A DNA stretch of 64,000 bases, from the NCBI GenBank assembly GCA_913063405.1, contig CAJXZB010000003.1, positions 62,001 to 126,000 of the forward strand, given 5' to 3'. A program made the translations under genes and the position numbers. The stretch comes from an uncultured Ulvibacter sp. (lineage in GTDB: Bacteria; Bacteroidota; Bacteroidia; Flavobacteriales; Flavobacteriaceae). The notes below the pieces were generated by a model. The model searched no databases and was not told where the DNA came from. It saw only the letters and a program-made list of their open reading frames with translations. This document shows, in pieces, positions 9,696 through 19,000 of this stretch (positions within the stretch are counted from its first letter, which is position 1; every line of letters begins with the position of its first letter).

Positions 9696-9790
9696 ACTGT
9701 CTGAAAAGACATCAATTTCTATCGCCAAATGAAACCAGTATGCTCGTTAAACTTGTGAGGTTTGACAAATAAAAATCCCTTTCAGACAGT
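9696..9790. repeat. 95-bp element with 11-bp perfect terminal inverted repeats
   Basis: ACTGTCTGAAA at the left end is repeated as its exact reverse complement at the right end, and the match extends to 13 bases with one mismatch. The 73-base interior has no open frame. It lies between two convergent genes. It could be a miniature transposable element (MITE) or the remains of an insertion-sequence end, or a long-loop hairpin transcript end. No clear target duplication is visible. Confidence 0.5.
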
Positions 9791-9800
9791 CATTAGACCT

Positions 9801-10334
9801 TTACTCTTTACCGTGGTCAAGGATATCCTGCCAGTCTAAGAGTTCCTGCCAACGTCCTTCATACGCCATTTGAGCTTGTCGCGGCCAAGTACCCGGATTA
9901 TGTACTGTATAACGTTCTCCTCCTGTATCCAAAATTTCTTGACAACGATCCACACTTGTATCAGACAGAGCGTTCCAAGTATGTACCCCGTGATTGTGAA
10001 ACAGCTCTTGAATTTTAGGACCTATTCCCTCGACAAGGGTTAAATCATCTTGTTTTATTGTTTTGCCAAACACTCCTTTAGCAGCAACAGCATTAAAAGC
10101 AATGGGCGCGCCGGCCGAAGCAGCGGCAAAAGACGAGGCGACATTGCCAGCTCCAGCCGAAAGCTTAGAGCGACAGGCCTTCAAATCTGCCTCTATTTGA
10201 GCATTTTTATTTCTCCAAAGTTCTATATCTGCAGAATTATCAGTTCCCCCTCCAGAGGAAAGCCTTCCTAGCAAATACCCAAGAAATGCACTTATAAGGC
10301 CTATTAGTAATGGAATTAATATACACCAGTTCAT
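9801..10334 (-). CDS. Membrane-anchored helix-hairpin-helix protein
   Basis: A 177-residue protein with an N-terminal transmembrane helix (about 5-23), then a Lys/Glu-containing segment, an Ala-rich linker, and a C-terminal helix-hairpin-helix domain (LTLVEGIGPKIQELFHNHGV at about 97-117, followed by TWNALSDTSVDRCQEIL). GIGPKI is the classic HhH turn, as in the domain annotated as flap-endonuclease-like in COG3743. No nuclease active site is visible. It lies 31 bases downstream of the OmpA-like gene on the same strand, so they may be co-expressed. Function unknown. Confidence 0.72.
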   Translation of the reverse strand: MNWCILIPLLIGLISAFLGYLLGRLSSGGGTDNSADIELWRNKNAQIEADLKACRSKLSAGAGNVASSFAAASAGAPIAFNAVAAKGVFGKTIKQDDLTLVEGIGPKIQELFHNHGVHTWNALSDTSVDRCQEILDTGGERYTVHNPGTWPRQAQMAYEGRWQELLDWQDILDHGKE

Positions 10335-10365
10335 AATTTATACTATTTTTTAATTTATAATTTGA

Positions 10366-11319
10366 TTAGTTAACCGTAACGACCGTACGTCTATTTTGAG
10401 CACGCCCCTCTTCGGTCGCGTTACTCGTAATGGGCTCATCTGGACCTTTACCAATAGCACTTATTCTTGCTTCGGAAATACCATTTCGCACCAAATACTC
10501 TTTGGCGAAATTGGCTCTTTTTTGTCCTATAGAAATATTGCCTGCACGACTTCCCGTATTATCGGTATGACCTGCAACAATGGCTTTTCCGCCTTCCGAT
10601 TTGTCCAGATAACGTATAATATCGGCTATCTTTTGTCGCTGTGTTTCAGTGAGGTTAATACTAGATTGCGCAGCGGCAAAATTGAGAATTAGAGGGTCTG
10701 CATGGATTCTTTTTCGAAGTGCATCCAAGTCGGCTTTTTGATTTGCAGCGGAATTATCATCGGGTTCTGAAAAACCAAAATTAATAGGTCCTCGATATAT
10801 CTTTCCGTCGGCTTCCATATTATCACTTAGACTTCCGAAGAGATTCACACGTGAAGAAGGAATCCCTCTTGTAATCAAATAACTTTTTACGGCATTAGCC
10901 CGAGCCATTCCTAAATCTGGGAAGGCTGAACTATTCTCTTCGGAAGAAACATATAATCCGGTAATATCAATCGACTTATTCTCATTACCACCTAAATAAA
11001 TTTGTAGTTTGTCGATTCCACTGTTTATCGTTTCTGAAATGGGTTGTAAGATATTAAACCCTGAAGTGCCAAAGTTAAAGTTGTCATTGCTATTAAAGGA
11101 AAAATCTCCTTCTGAATCGTTTAGCGAAAAAGGATTACTCGTAGCACTCACTTTCGAAGCATTTGCATCTTCTCCCCGAGTACCTGTATCTACCAATTCT
11201 TCTTTGTTGTGATTTGCGCCAGAAGACACATCTCCTCCACAACAGAAGTTCCAATAGAAATAAGTACCAATAAGGATTGTAAGCAAAATACCTAACAGGT
11301 ATGCTGTTTTTCTACTCAT
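10366..11319 (-). CDS. OmpA-like protein with N-terminal membrane anchor
   Basis: A 317-residue protein. A transmembrane helix or uncleaved signal lies at about 7-23, followed by Cys26-Cys27 and a Ser/Asn-rich linker. A degenerate OmpA-like unit (about 80-175, with ARANAVKSYLITRGIPSSRV) precedes a complete C-terminal OmpA peptidoglycan-binding domain (about 205-317, with AGHTDNTG, SIGQKRANFAKEYLVRNGI and QNRRTVVTV). There is no beta-barrel. The expected role is tethering envelope to peptidoglycan. The duplicated layout is unusual for the standard porin-type OmpA. The gene is upstream of the HhH membrane protein. Confidence 0.85.
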   Translation of the reverse strand: MSRKTAYLLGILLTILIGTYFYWNFCCGGDVSSGANHNKEELVDTGTRGEDANASKVSATSNPFSLNDSEGDFSFNSNDNFNFGTSGFNILQPISETINSGIDKLQIYLGGNENKSIDITGLYVSSEENSSAFPDLGMARANAVKSYLITRGIPSSRVNLFGSLSDNMEADGKIYRGPINFGFSEPDDNSAANQKADLDALRKRIHADPLILNFAAAQSSINLTETQRQKIADIIRYLDKSEGGKAIVAGHTDNTGSRAGNISIGQKRANFAKEYLVRNGISEARISAIGKGPDEPITSNATEEGRAQNRRTVVTVN

Positions 11320-11423
11320 TTGGTTTGTTTGTTAATGATTAACTTACCCCCAAGTTAATAAATAAAGTAATTGATTTTGATGAGTTTAAATGGAAAGGAA
11401 GAATTTTTCGTTTTACGCAACAA

Positions 11424-11456
11424 AAAAGCCGTTTAACGGTGTGTTAAACGGCTTTT
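11424..11456 (-). terminator. Intrinsic terminator of the ALDH gene
   Basis: A perfect 14-bp stem, AAAAGCCGTTTAAC paired with GTTAAACGGCTTTT, encloses a 5-base loop. Read on the minus strand it is followed by further T residues. It lies 25 bases after the aldehyde dehydrogenase stop. Confidence 0.88.
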
Positions 11457-11481
11457 AGCAATGATTTTATCTTATAACTAA

Positions 11482-13035
11482 CTATAAATCGAATTTAATT
11501 CCTTGGGCCAGAGGAAGTTCGTCTGAATAGTTTACGGTATTCGTTTGTCTGCGCATATACACTTTCCAAGCATCAGATCCAGATTCACGTCCACCTCCTG
11601 TTTCTTTCTCACCGCCAAAGGCGCCACCAATCTCCGCACCTGAAGTTCCAATATTAACATTGGCAATTCCACAGTCTGAACCCGCAAATGATAAGAATTT
11701 TTCTGCTTCCTTCATTTCATTAGTCATAATTGCAGAAGACAATCCCTGCGCAACACCGTTTTGCAAGTCGATTGCGTTTTCAATTTCTCCTGAATACTTC
11801 ATTAAATACAATATGGGAGCAAAAGTCTCATGCTGTACAATTTCAAAGTGATTCTTAGCTTCAATAATTGCAGGTTTAACATAGCAACCACTTTCATAAC
11901 CTTCACCTTCTAAAACACCACCTTCTATAAGCACATTTCCTCCTTCGGCTTTCGCCTTTTCAATCGCCGCTAAGTAAGTATTTACAGCATCTTTGTCTAT
12001 TAGGGGCCCCACGTGATTGTTCTCATCTAATGGATTTCCAATTTTTATTTGCCCATAAGCACCAACAATTGCATCTCTTACTTTATCATAAACCGATTCG
12101 TGAATAATAAGTCTCCTAGTTGATGTACAACGTTGCCCGCAAGTACCTACAGCGCCGAATACGGCACCTGGCACCACCACTTTTAAATCGGCCGTTGGAG
12201 TAATAATTATAGCATTGTTTCCTCCTAATTCTAATAATGATTTTCCAAAACGTTCAGCAACAGTTGCGCCCACGATTCTTCCCATTCTGGTAGATCCTGT
12301 TGCCGAAATAAGTGGAATTCTATCATCGGTGGTCATCATTTCACCTACTTTATAATCTCCATTGATAATACAAGAGATCCCTTCAGGCAGGTCATTCTCT
12401 TTTAATACATCTGCAATGATATTTTGGCAAGCAATGGAGCAAAGCGGCGCTTTTTCAGAACCCTTCCAAACACAAACATCACCACAAATCCAAGCTAAAG
12501 CAGTATTCCAAGCCCAAACTGCAACAGGGAAATTAAATGCGGAAATAATACCAACAACACCTATAGAGTGCCATTGTTCTCTCATTACGTGTCCAGCGCG
12601 TTCTGATGGAATTGTCTGTCCGTTTAACTGTCTTGACAATCCTACTGCGAAATCACAGATGTCGATCATCTCCTGAACTTCTCCGTAACCTTCTTGCAAT
12701 GATTTACCCATTTCGTAAGAAACCAATTGTCCAAGAGGTTCTTTTAATTCTCGTAATTTGTTTCCAAACTGGCGTACAATTTCTCCTCTCTGAGGTGCTG
12801 GTTTTGTTCTCCACGTTTTAAAAGCAGCCTGCGCCGTTTCCATTACTTTTTCATAATCGGCTTTGGTAGTCGTTGTAACTTTACCTATAAGATTACCATC
12901 TACAGGAGAGTAAGAAGCAATTTCCACTCCATTCGAAAACCAATCACTTCCAGTTGAAGTTCCTTGATTTACGGCCTCAACACCTAATTTTTTTAAAGCA
13001 TCTTCAATTCCAAATGCTGTTGCTACGATTGACAT
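11482..13035 (-). CDS. Aldehyde dehydrogenase, ALDH7 (antiquitin)-like
   Basis: A 517-residue NAD(P)-dependent aldehyde dehydrogenase. Diagnostic segments are ISAFNFPVAVWAWN, GSTRMGR, the catalytic Glu in LELGGNNA and the catalytic Cys in GTCGQRCTSTRR. Segments such as NFPVAVWAWN and EMGKSLQEGYGEVQEMID match the ALDH7/L-aminoadipate-semialdehyde dehydrogenase subgroup, which acts in lysine degradation. The start is the ATG giving MSIVATAFG; the frame extends 14 codons further upstream from a TTG but without family similarity. TACCTTTG (minus strand) 31 bases upstream supports this. The neighbour is 3-hydroxyanthranilate dioxygenase, so a role in tryptophan-derived aldehyde oxidation is possible but unproven. 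Confidence 0.88.
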   Translation of the reverse strand: MSIVATAFGIEDALKKLGVEAVNQGTSTGSDWFSNGVEIASYSPVDGNLIGKVTTTTKADYEKVMETAQAAFKTWRTKPAPQRGEIVRQFGNKLRELKEPLGQLVSYEMGKSLQEGYGEVQEMIDICDFAVGLSRQLNGQTIPSERAGHVMREQWHSIGVVGIISAFNFPVAVWAWNTALAWICGDVCVWKGSEKAPLCSIACQNIIADVLKENDLPEGISCIINGDYKVGEMMTTDDRIPLISATGSTRMGRIVGATVAERFGKSLLELGGNNAIIITPTADLKVVVPGAVFGAVGTCGQRCTSTRRLIIHESVYDKVRDAIVGAYGQIKIGNPLDENNHVGPLIDKDAVNTYLAAIEKAKAEGGNVLIEGGVLEGEGYESGCYVKPAIIEAKNHFEIVQHETFAPILYLMKYSGEIENAIDLQNGVAQGLSSAIMTNEMKEAEKFLSFAGSDCGIANVNIGTSGAEIGGAFGGEKETGGGRESGSDAWKVYMRRQTNTVNYSDELPLAQGIKFDL

Positions 13036-13066
13036 ATATCTAATTTTTTTTTCGTGAATGTGAGCG

Positions 13067-13074
13067 CAAAGGTA
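13067..13074 (-). promoter_or_regulatory. -7 promoter box of the ALDH gene
   Basis: TACCTTTG on the minus strand matches the Bacteroidota -7 consensus TAnnTTTG and lies 31 bases before the chosen ATG. A TTG lies further upstream than the usual spacing allows. Confidence 0.6.
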
Positions 13075-13172
13075 CATAATACTTAAGGAATTTAAAACAA
13101 AATATATCTTGCTTCCTATTGAAAAACCCGAAGTTTAAAAAGATAAAAAGGTCAAGTATTTAGTTAGTAAAA

Positions 13173-13709
13173 CTAATCTCCTATAAATCGTGGATCAGTT
13201 TCCATTATGGTTCCACAATTATCACAAGTGCGATGTGCTTCTGAATTATAAAAGTCTTTAAAATGAGGTTGGAAGTCTTTTTCAACATCATGCAATTCAA
13301 AATAAACTTCATGAATTTTATTATTGCAATTGTCGCAAAACCAAAGTAGACCATCTGTATAGCCCTTGCCAGAACGCTTCCGTTCAATTACAAGACCTAT
13401 AGAGTTATCTCCTCTTACGGGTGAATGAGGTGTTTTAGCAGGGTGGAGATACATATCTCCTGGACCTAGTTCCATTACTTTGCGCTCTCCATCATCTTGA
13501 ACAATTACCTGAATACGTCCTTCTAGCTGGTAGAATAATTCCTCTGTTTCATTATAATGATAATCCTTTCTAGCGTTCGGACCAGCGACAACCATAACAA
13601 TATAATCATCTGCATCTACGTACAAATTTTTATTCCCCACTGGAGGTTTAAGTTTGTCTCGGTTGTCTTCAATCCATTTATCGAGGTTGAAAGGTTTACT
13701 AATAGCCAT
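13173..13709 (-). CDS. nbaC: 3-hydroxyanthranilate 3,4-dioxygenase
   Basis: A 178-residue cupin dioxygenase that opens 3-hydroxyanthranilate to 2-amino-3-carboxymuconate semialdehyde in the kynurenine pathway. The cupin Fe(II) ligands are in DYHYNETEELFYQLEG (His and Glu) and PAKTPHSP (His). The C-terminal rubredoxin-like iron site of bacterial enzymes is present as CDNC and CDNC. Length is as in the bacterial family. The start is the ATG giving MAISKPFNLD; the frame extends 12 codons further but through a hairpin. No kynureninase or kynurenine monooxygenase is in the window, so the rest of the pathway lies elsewhere or is absent. Confidence 0.93.
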   Translation of the reverse strand: MAISKPFNLDKWIEDNRDKLKPPVGNKNLYVDADDYIVMVVAGPNARKDYHYNETEELFYQLEGRIQVIVQDDGERKVMELGPGDMYLHPAKTPHSPVRGDNSIGLVIERKRSGKGYTDGLLWFCDNCNNKIHEVYFELHDVEKDFQPHFKDFYNSEAHRTCDNCGTIMETDPRFIGD

Positions 13710-13745
13710 TGCCTTATTTTTATTATTTGTATAAAAATAAGGCAA
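13709..13745 (-). promoter_or_regulatory. 15-bp perfect dyad abutting the dioxygenase start codon
   Basis: TTGCCTTATTTTTAT and its exact reverse complement flank a 7-base spacer. In the transcript the 3' arm ends on the A of the start codon, so the stem would directly border initiation. It may be an operator or an mRNA hairpin that controls translation. It is not an ordinary terminator because it precedes the gene, although it could attenuate read-through from upstream. Confidence 0.6.
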
Positions 13746-13777
13746 AAGCTTGAAAGGAAAAAGTTAAGAGGAGTATA

Positions 13778-14281
13778 TTACTTTTTATAGAAAAGTTGTG
13801 TAAAATAGTATCTGTTATCGTTAGTTTTCATAACTCCAAATCCAGAATGACTAAAATTACCTTCTATTATTTTTCTGTGTCCAGGGCTATTCAGCCATGC
13901 GGTGACAACGTCTTGAGCAGTATTGTATCCGTAGGCTACATTTTCTCCTACAGTCTTTGCTCCATTATTTTTTAAAGCTTCAGAACGAACACCAAAGTTA
14001 TCATGATTTATTTGCCCCAGGTCCATCATGTATTTTGTATGATCTACGGCGTATGCTGAAGCGTATCGTTGATCCTTTGTGATTTTATTAAGACCCAAAG
14101 AGTTTCTATGGATATTTACCAGATCCAAAATTTCATTCGCCATGTCCCAATCGGTTTCATTGGCTAGGTTAAGATCAATTGAGTAATTCGCTTCTTCGAT
14201 GGCTACGCCATCGTCTTTTTGGCAAGAAACAGTTAGACAAATTAATGCCAAAGCAAGTAGGTTAATTTTAAGTAGTCTCAT
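13778..14281 (-). CDS. CAP/SCP-domain lipoprotein
   Basis: A 167-residue protein with a lipoprotein signal (lipobox LTVSC, Cys20) and a CAP (SCP/PR1-like) domain. Family motifs are VNIHRNSLGLN, AYAVDHTKYM, the HDNFG segment, GENVAYGY, and WLNSPGHRKIIEGNFSHSGFGV. Putative metal-binding residues His and Glu are kept. It is expected in the periplasm or on the outer membrane. The function of bacterial CAP lipoproteins is mostly unknown. TATCTTTG lies upstream on the same strand. Confidence 0.88.
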   Translation of the reverse strand: MRLLKINLLALALICLTVSCQKDDGVAIEEANYSIDLNLANETDWDMANEILDLVNIHRNSLGLNKITKDQRYASAYAVDHTKYMMDLGQINHDNFGVRSEALKNNGAKTVGENVAYGYNTAQDVVTAWLNSPGHRKIIEGNFSHSGFGVMKTNDNRYYFTQLFYKK

Positions 14282-14321
14282 AATGTGTGTAGGGACATCA
14301 AATTTGGGGCTTGACGCTTTT

Positions 14322-14329
14322 CAAAGATA
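14322..14329 (-). promoter_or_regulatory. -7 promoter box of the CAP lipoprotein gene
   Basis: TATCTTTG on the minus strand matches TAnnTTTG, 40 bases before the ATG. Confidence 0.5.
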
Positions 14330-14488
14330 TATAATTTCCTACACATTAATGCACTTTATCGATAAATATGTGCTTTTAATCTTATAAATATTATGATTTT
14401 ATTGTATTTTCCTACATATAAACCTTTCCTGGGCCTACGTGAAACCAGAGATTTTAGATTATCTTAGCAATCCATAAAAAAATTGCAC

Positions 14489-15550
14489 ATGCGCTCTAAT
14501 TTATCTCTATTTTTTGCCATATTCCTACTTTTTGGATGCAAAAACAATGGCAAAAACATCGATGAAATGCAAATCTCAAAGGTCAAAACGCTAGAATCAA
14601 TCAAAAACTTCGGAATTGTAATCCATGGAGGAGCCGGAACAATTCTCAAAGAAAACATGAGTGATTCACTAGAAATGGCCTATCGGGAAAAATTGAAAGA
14701 AGCCATTTCGGTTGGACATAGAATTCTCAAAAATGGAGGAACCTCCATGGAAGCTGTCACAAAAACCATCAAAGTGATGGAAGACTCTCCATTATTTAAC
14801 GCTGGGAAGGGCGCAGTATTTACGCATGAAGAAACTAACGAACTCGACGCCTCGGTTATGGACGGTTCTAATCTAAATGCCGGAGCGGTTGCCGGAGTTA
14901 CGCGTGTTAAGAACCCAATTGATCTTGCCCTAACCGTAATGAACAATTCACCTCATGTAATGCTCAGTGGAAAAGGAGCCGAAACCTTTGCCCAAGAAAA
15001 AGGATTTTCCCTTGTTGATCCATCTTATTTCTATACTGAAAGACGTTTCAAATCTTTACAAAAAATAAAACAACGGGAAAAAGATAAAGTTACAAGAGCA
15101 TCTTTTAAAGATCCTTTTATTAAAAATTCAAAGTTTGGAACTGTAGGTTGCGCAGCTCTTGATAAAAATGGAAATCTCGCAGCGGGAACCTCCACTGGAG
15201 GAATGACCAACAAACGCTGGAACCGTATCGGTGATGCTCCAATAATAGGTGCTGGCACCTATGCTAACAATGCCACCTGTGCGGTATCTTCGACGGGTTG
15301 GGGAGAATACTTTATTAGAGCAATGGTAGCCCACGATATTTCAGCGATGATGGAGTATAAAGGTGTCACCTTAAAGGAAGCGGCTCGTGAAGTTATTCAA
15401 AACAAGGTGCCTGCACTAGGAGGAGATGGCGGAATCGTATCTATAGACAAAGATGGAAATGTGGCTATGGAATTTAATACAGCAGGAATGTATAGAGCTC
15501 ATATGAACTCAGAAGGTGAGCTCGTTATACGTATTTATAAAGAAGAATAG
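14489..15550 (+). CDS. Isoaspartyl peptidase/L-asparaginase, lipoprotein form
   Basis: A 353-residue Ntn-hydrolase of the plant-type asparaginase family, which removes isoaspartyl residues or deaminates asparagine. It begins with a lipoprotein signal (LLFGC, Cys18), so the enzyme is exported. Family motifs are VIHGGAGT near the N-terminus, FNAGKGAVFT, ELDASVMDGS, and the autocleavage site before Thr in FGTVGCAALDKNGNLAAGTS. The substrate loop TGGMTNKRWNRIGDAPIIGAGTYA is complete. The frame is open 2 codons upstream from a TTG, but the ATG gives a proper signal peptide. The next gene follows after 3 bases. Confidence 0.93.
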   Translation: MRSNLSLFFAIFLLFGCKNNGKNIDEMQISKVKTLESIKNFGIVIHGGAGTILKENMSDSLEMAYREKLKEAISVGHRILKNGGTSMEAVTKTIKVMEDSPLFNAGKGAVFTHEETNELDASVMDGSNLNAGAVAGVTRVKNPIDLALTVMNNSPHVMLSGKGAETFAQEKGFSLVDPSYFYTERRFKSLQKIKQREKDKVTRASFKDPFIKNSKFGTVGCAALDKNGNLAAGTSTGGMTNKRWNRIGDAPIIGAGTYANNATCAVSSTGWGEYFIRAMVAHDISAMMEYKGVTLKEAAREVIQNKVPALGGDGGIVSIDKDGNVAMEFNTAGMYRAHMNSEGELVIRIYKEE

Positions 15551-15553
15551 TAT

Positions 15554-15856
15554 ATGGATGCATATTATGCCGTTATTTTCACAAACCTTCAAACAAAGGA
15601 GGTCGAAGGTTATATAGAAATGGCTCAAAAAATGGAAGAACTCGCTAGCAAGCAACCGGGGTTCATAGACTTTGAGCATGCAAGAGAAGAACTGGCTATT
15701 ACTATTAGCTATTGGAAAAGCCTAGAGGCAATTGCTAATTGGAAAGCAAACCTAGATCATTTGGATGCACAAAGACGAGGTAAGCAACAATGGTATCAAT
15801 GGTATAAAGTTCGGATTTGCAAAGTGGAGCGAGAATATGAATTTTCAAAAGGCTAA
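15554..15856 (+). CDS. Antibiotic biosynthesis monooxygenase-like (ABM) protein
   Basis: A 100-residue dimeric alpha/beta-barrel protein. The pattern is typical of ABM/YdhR-like small proteins: MDAYYAVIFTNL, then EEMAQKMEELASKQPGFIDFE-like helix and turn, and ISYWKSLEAIANWKANLDHL. Members include cofactor-free monooxygenases and heme-degrading enzymes, but many have unknown roles. It follows the asparaginase gene closely and probably shares its transcript. Confidence 0.8.
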   Translation: MDAYYAVIFTNLQTKEVEGYIEMAQKMEELASKQPGFIDFEHAREELAITISYWKSLEAIANWKANLDHLDAQRRGKQQWYQWYKVRICKVEREYEFSKG

Positions 15857-16073
15857 ACTTTACACCTAACATTCCTGCTTTCTGTTAAACTCTTCCTAAA
15901 TCTCATTCCTCAAAATACGAAGAAGGTTTTTTATCCCGTTAGCAACAAATATCTCCCTCCCTTTATTCTATAAGTACGCAATCAATTTCTTGATATATAA
16001 GAAAATTAAAACGGATTCCCCGTTACGAAAACCCTTTTTTACTGTACTTTTAATAACGTCAAAACCATCACTC

Positions 16074-19000
16074 ATGAGAACTATGAACCGCCTTATTGCT
16101 CTAATTTTACTTATTTCTTTTTCTTCTTGCGATATTAAAAAGAAAACCTCTGAAACTGATAATCTCTTTAAATTCAAAGAATACATTTCTTATAATACCA
16201 ATGGAAATATTTCTATCACAGATCCCATTCGTGTAGACCTAGCTAAAACCCTAGAACAATTTGATATAACTCAGGAGGTTCCATCAGGATATCTAAAAAT
16301 ATTCCCTAATATTGAAGGAAAACTTAGTATAGAAAATGGACGTTCCTTGGTTTTTCTACCGTCCTCAAATCTGAAACCCGATACCGAATATTCAATAACT
16401 GTAAAACTAAACAAGTTTTATGAGGATATTGGCCCAGCATTCAAAAATTACACTTTTAGCTTTAAAACAATCCAGCCAAACTTTAAATTAGATCTAGGAA
16501 ACTTACAGTCCTACAGTAAGCAATGGCAATATATAGAGGGTGTTCTTGAGGCGAGTGATGTGATTTCGACAGAAAAGGCAAAACAACTGTTAAGCGTCTC
16601 TCAAGGAGCTAAAGCCCTCAATGTGAAATGGCCTTCGGAAGGTGAAGACGGTAAATATTTCAATTTTATAATAGACAGCATTCAACGCAACGTCGAAGAT
16701 AGTGAGATTAAAATTTCTTGGGACGGAAAAGCAATCAAAGCAAAAAGCAAAGGTGAAAACAGTTTTGCAATTCCTGGACAAAATAACTTTGCAATCATTG
16801 ATGTAAAAAGCACAGCTGCGCCTCGGGCATCATTAGCAATTAACTTTTCAGATCCGTTAAGAGAAAATCAAAATTTCACAGGATTAGTGTCGATTGAAAG
16901 TGCCGAAAACTTGAGCTTTGAAGTCGACGAAAATGTTCTTCACGTATACCCTTCTTCACAAATTATAGGCAATGTACGCGTCACACTTTTCAACGGAATT
17001 AAAAATACCGAGGGCTATAATTTGAAAAAAGAATTCTCAGAGGTTATTTCTTTTGAACAATTAAAACCAGAAGTTCGATTGCTTTCAAAAGGTGTCATTT
17101 TGCCAAACGCCTCTTCTAATCCGTTCTATTTTGAAGCCGTAAATCTTTCGGCAGTAGACGTTCGTGTAATAAAAATATTTGAAGACAATATCTTGCAGTT
17201 TTTGCAGTCTTCCAATATCAATAGTTCTAGTTGGTACGACATAAAACGCGTGGGAAGAAGAGTAGCAAAGAAAACGGTTCAACTTGAAGGTAATTCAACA
17301 AATTCGAAGGGCTCTTGGAAAGCACACGCCATCAATCTTTCTGAATTTTTTAAAGCAGATCCTGGCGCTTTGTATCGCATCGAACTTAGTTTCAAAAAAG
17401 AGTATAGTAACTATGATTGCTCAATAAATCTATCTGAAGCAGACTTGCAAGGAGCGCCATACGAAGATGATTATTATTACGAAGGCAATGATGCTATTGG
17501 CGATATTGATGAAGAAGAACACGAAGAACGCTATTGGGATAATGAACTATATAACTGGCGAAGTAATAGATATAATTGGCAACAACAAGATAATCCTTGT
17601 CACATAGCATATTACAATAACGACCGAGTTTTATCCACAAATGTATTGGGTTCGGATTTAGGGCTGATTGTGAAAAAGGGGAGCAATAGGTCCTATCATT
17701 TCGCAGCTAACAATTTACTCTCTACTAAGCCTGAAGGCGACGTTAAAATCAAACTTTATAACTATCAGCAGCAACTAATTGAAACGGTCACCACAGATGG
17801 CAATGGTTTCTCTATTTATGATAGTGAAAAAACAGTCGCTTTCGCTGTTGCTCAAAAAAGTGGAAACTATGCTTATGCAAAACTAGAAGATGGAAATGCT
17901 CTCTCACTTAGTAATTTTGATATTTCTGGGAAGCAATTACAAAAGGGGTTAAAAGGTTTTATATATACTGAAAGAGGTGTGTACCGTCCAGGCGATAGCA
18001 TTCATCTTACTTTTGTATTAAATGATATTGCAAATAAGCTGCCCAAAGGTCATCCTGTAAAGCTTGAAGTAACCGACGCCCGTGGAAAGGTAGTTCAAAG
18101 AACTATCGCCAACCAAGGTATTGATGGCTTCTATTATTTTCCCATTACAACCGAAAATTCAGCACCCACTGGAAATTGGCACGCCGTCATTAGCGTAGGA
18201 GGTGTTCAATTCTCCCAATCTATTAAAGTTGCGACAATTAAGCCCAACCGACTTAAAATTAAACTCGCTTTTGACGATGAAATATTAGATGCAAGTAAGC
18301 CTATCAAGGGTTCCGCTAGCGGGCTATGGCTTCACGGTTCTCCTGCTAGGAACCTTAAAATTGAAATGGATGCAACGCTTCGTTCTACAACAACGGCCTT
18401 TCCAAAATTTAAAAAGTATATTTTTAATGATCCTGTTCGAAGTTTTAATGAAGTAGAAATTCCTATTCTGAAAAATAGTTTGTCTCCTGAAGGAGTCATT
18501 AACTTCAATGAAAAAATCGACCTCAGCGAGAAAGCTCCAGGAATGCTTCGCGCTACTTTCTTAACCAAAATATTTGAAGGCGGTGGAGATTTTTCGATCG
18601 ATGTCTTTTCGAAGAATTTAGCACCTTACACCCATTTCGTGGGGCTTAAATCCCCCGAAGCACATCGCTATGGATCTTACTTTACAGATGAGAATACTGT
18701 TTTTGATATCGCTTCAGTTGATGCGCAGGGGAATGCCAGCGGGAATCGAGAATTGGAAGTCAAAGTGTTTAAAATTGAATGGCGCTGGTGGTGGAATAGA
18801 GGAAATGATAACCTTTCGAGATACGAAGATGCCACCATTCATCGCCCCATCAAAGAATTTAAGGTAACCACTAATAGTGCTGGAAAAGGAGATTTCGACC
18901 TAAATATTCCAGAAAAAGAAGGGGGTCGCTATCTAATTCGCGTAATAGATAAAAAGAGTGGGCACGCTACTGGTAGGATTACATATTTCTATAGAAATTG

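Noticed and set aside
14286-14348. TGTGTAGG/CCTACACA inverted segments upstream of the CAP lipoprotein gene
   Set aside because: The arms differ by a 2-base insertion and are about 45 bases apart with the promoter box inside; too weak to call an element or operator.
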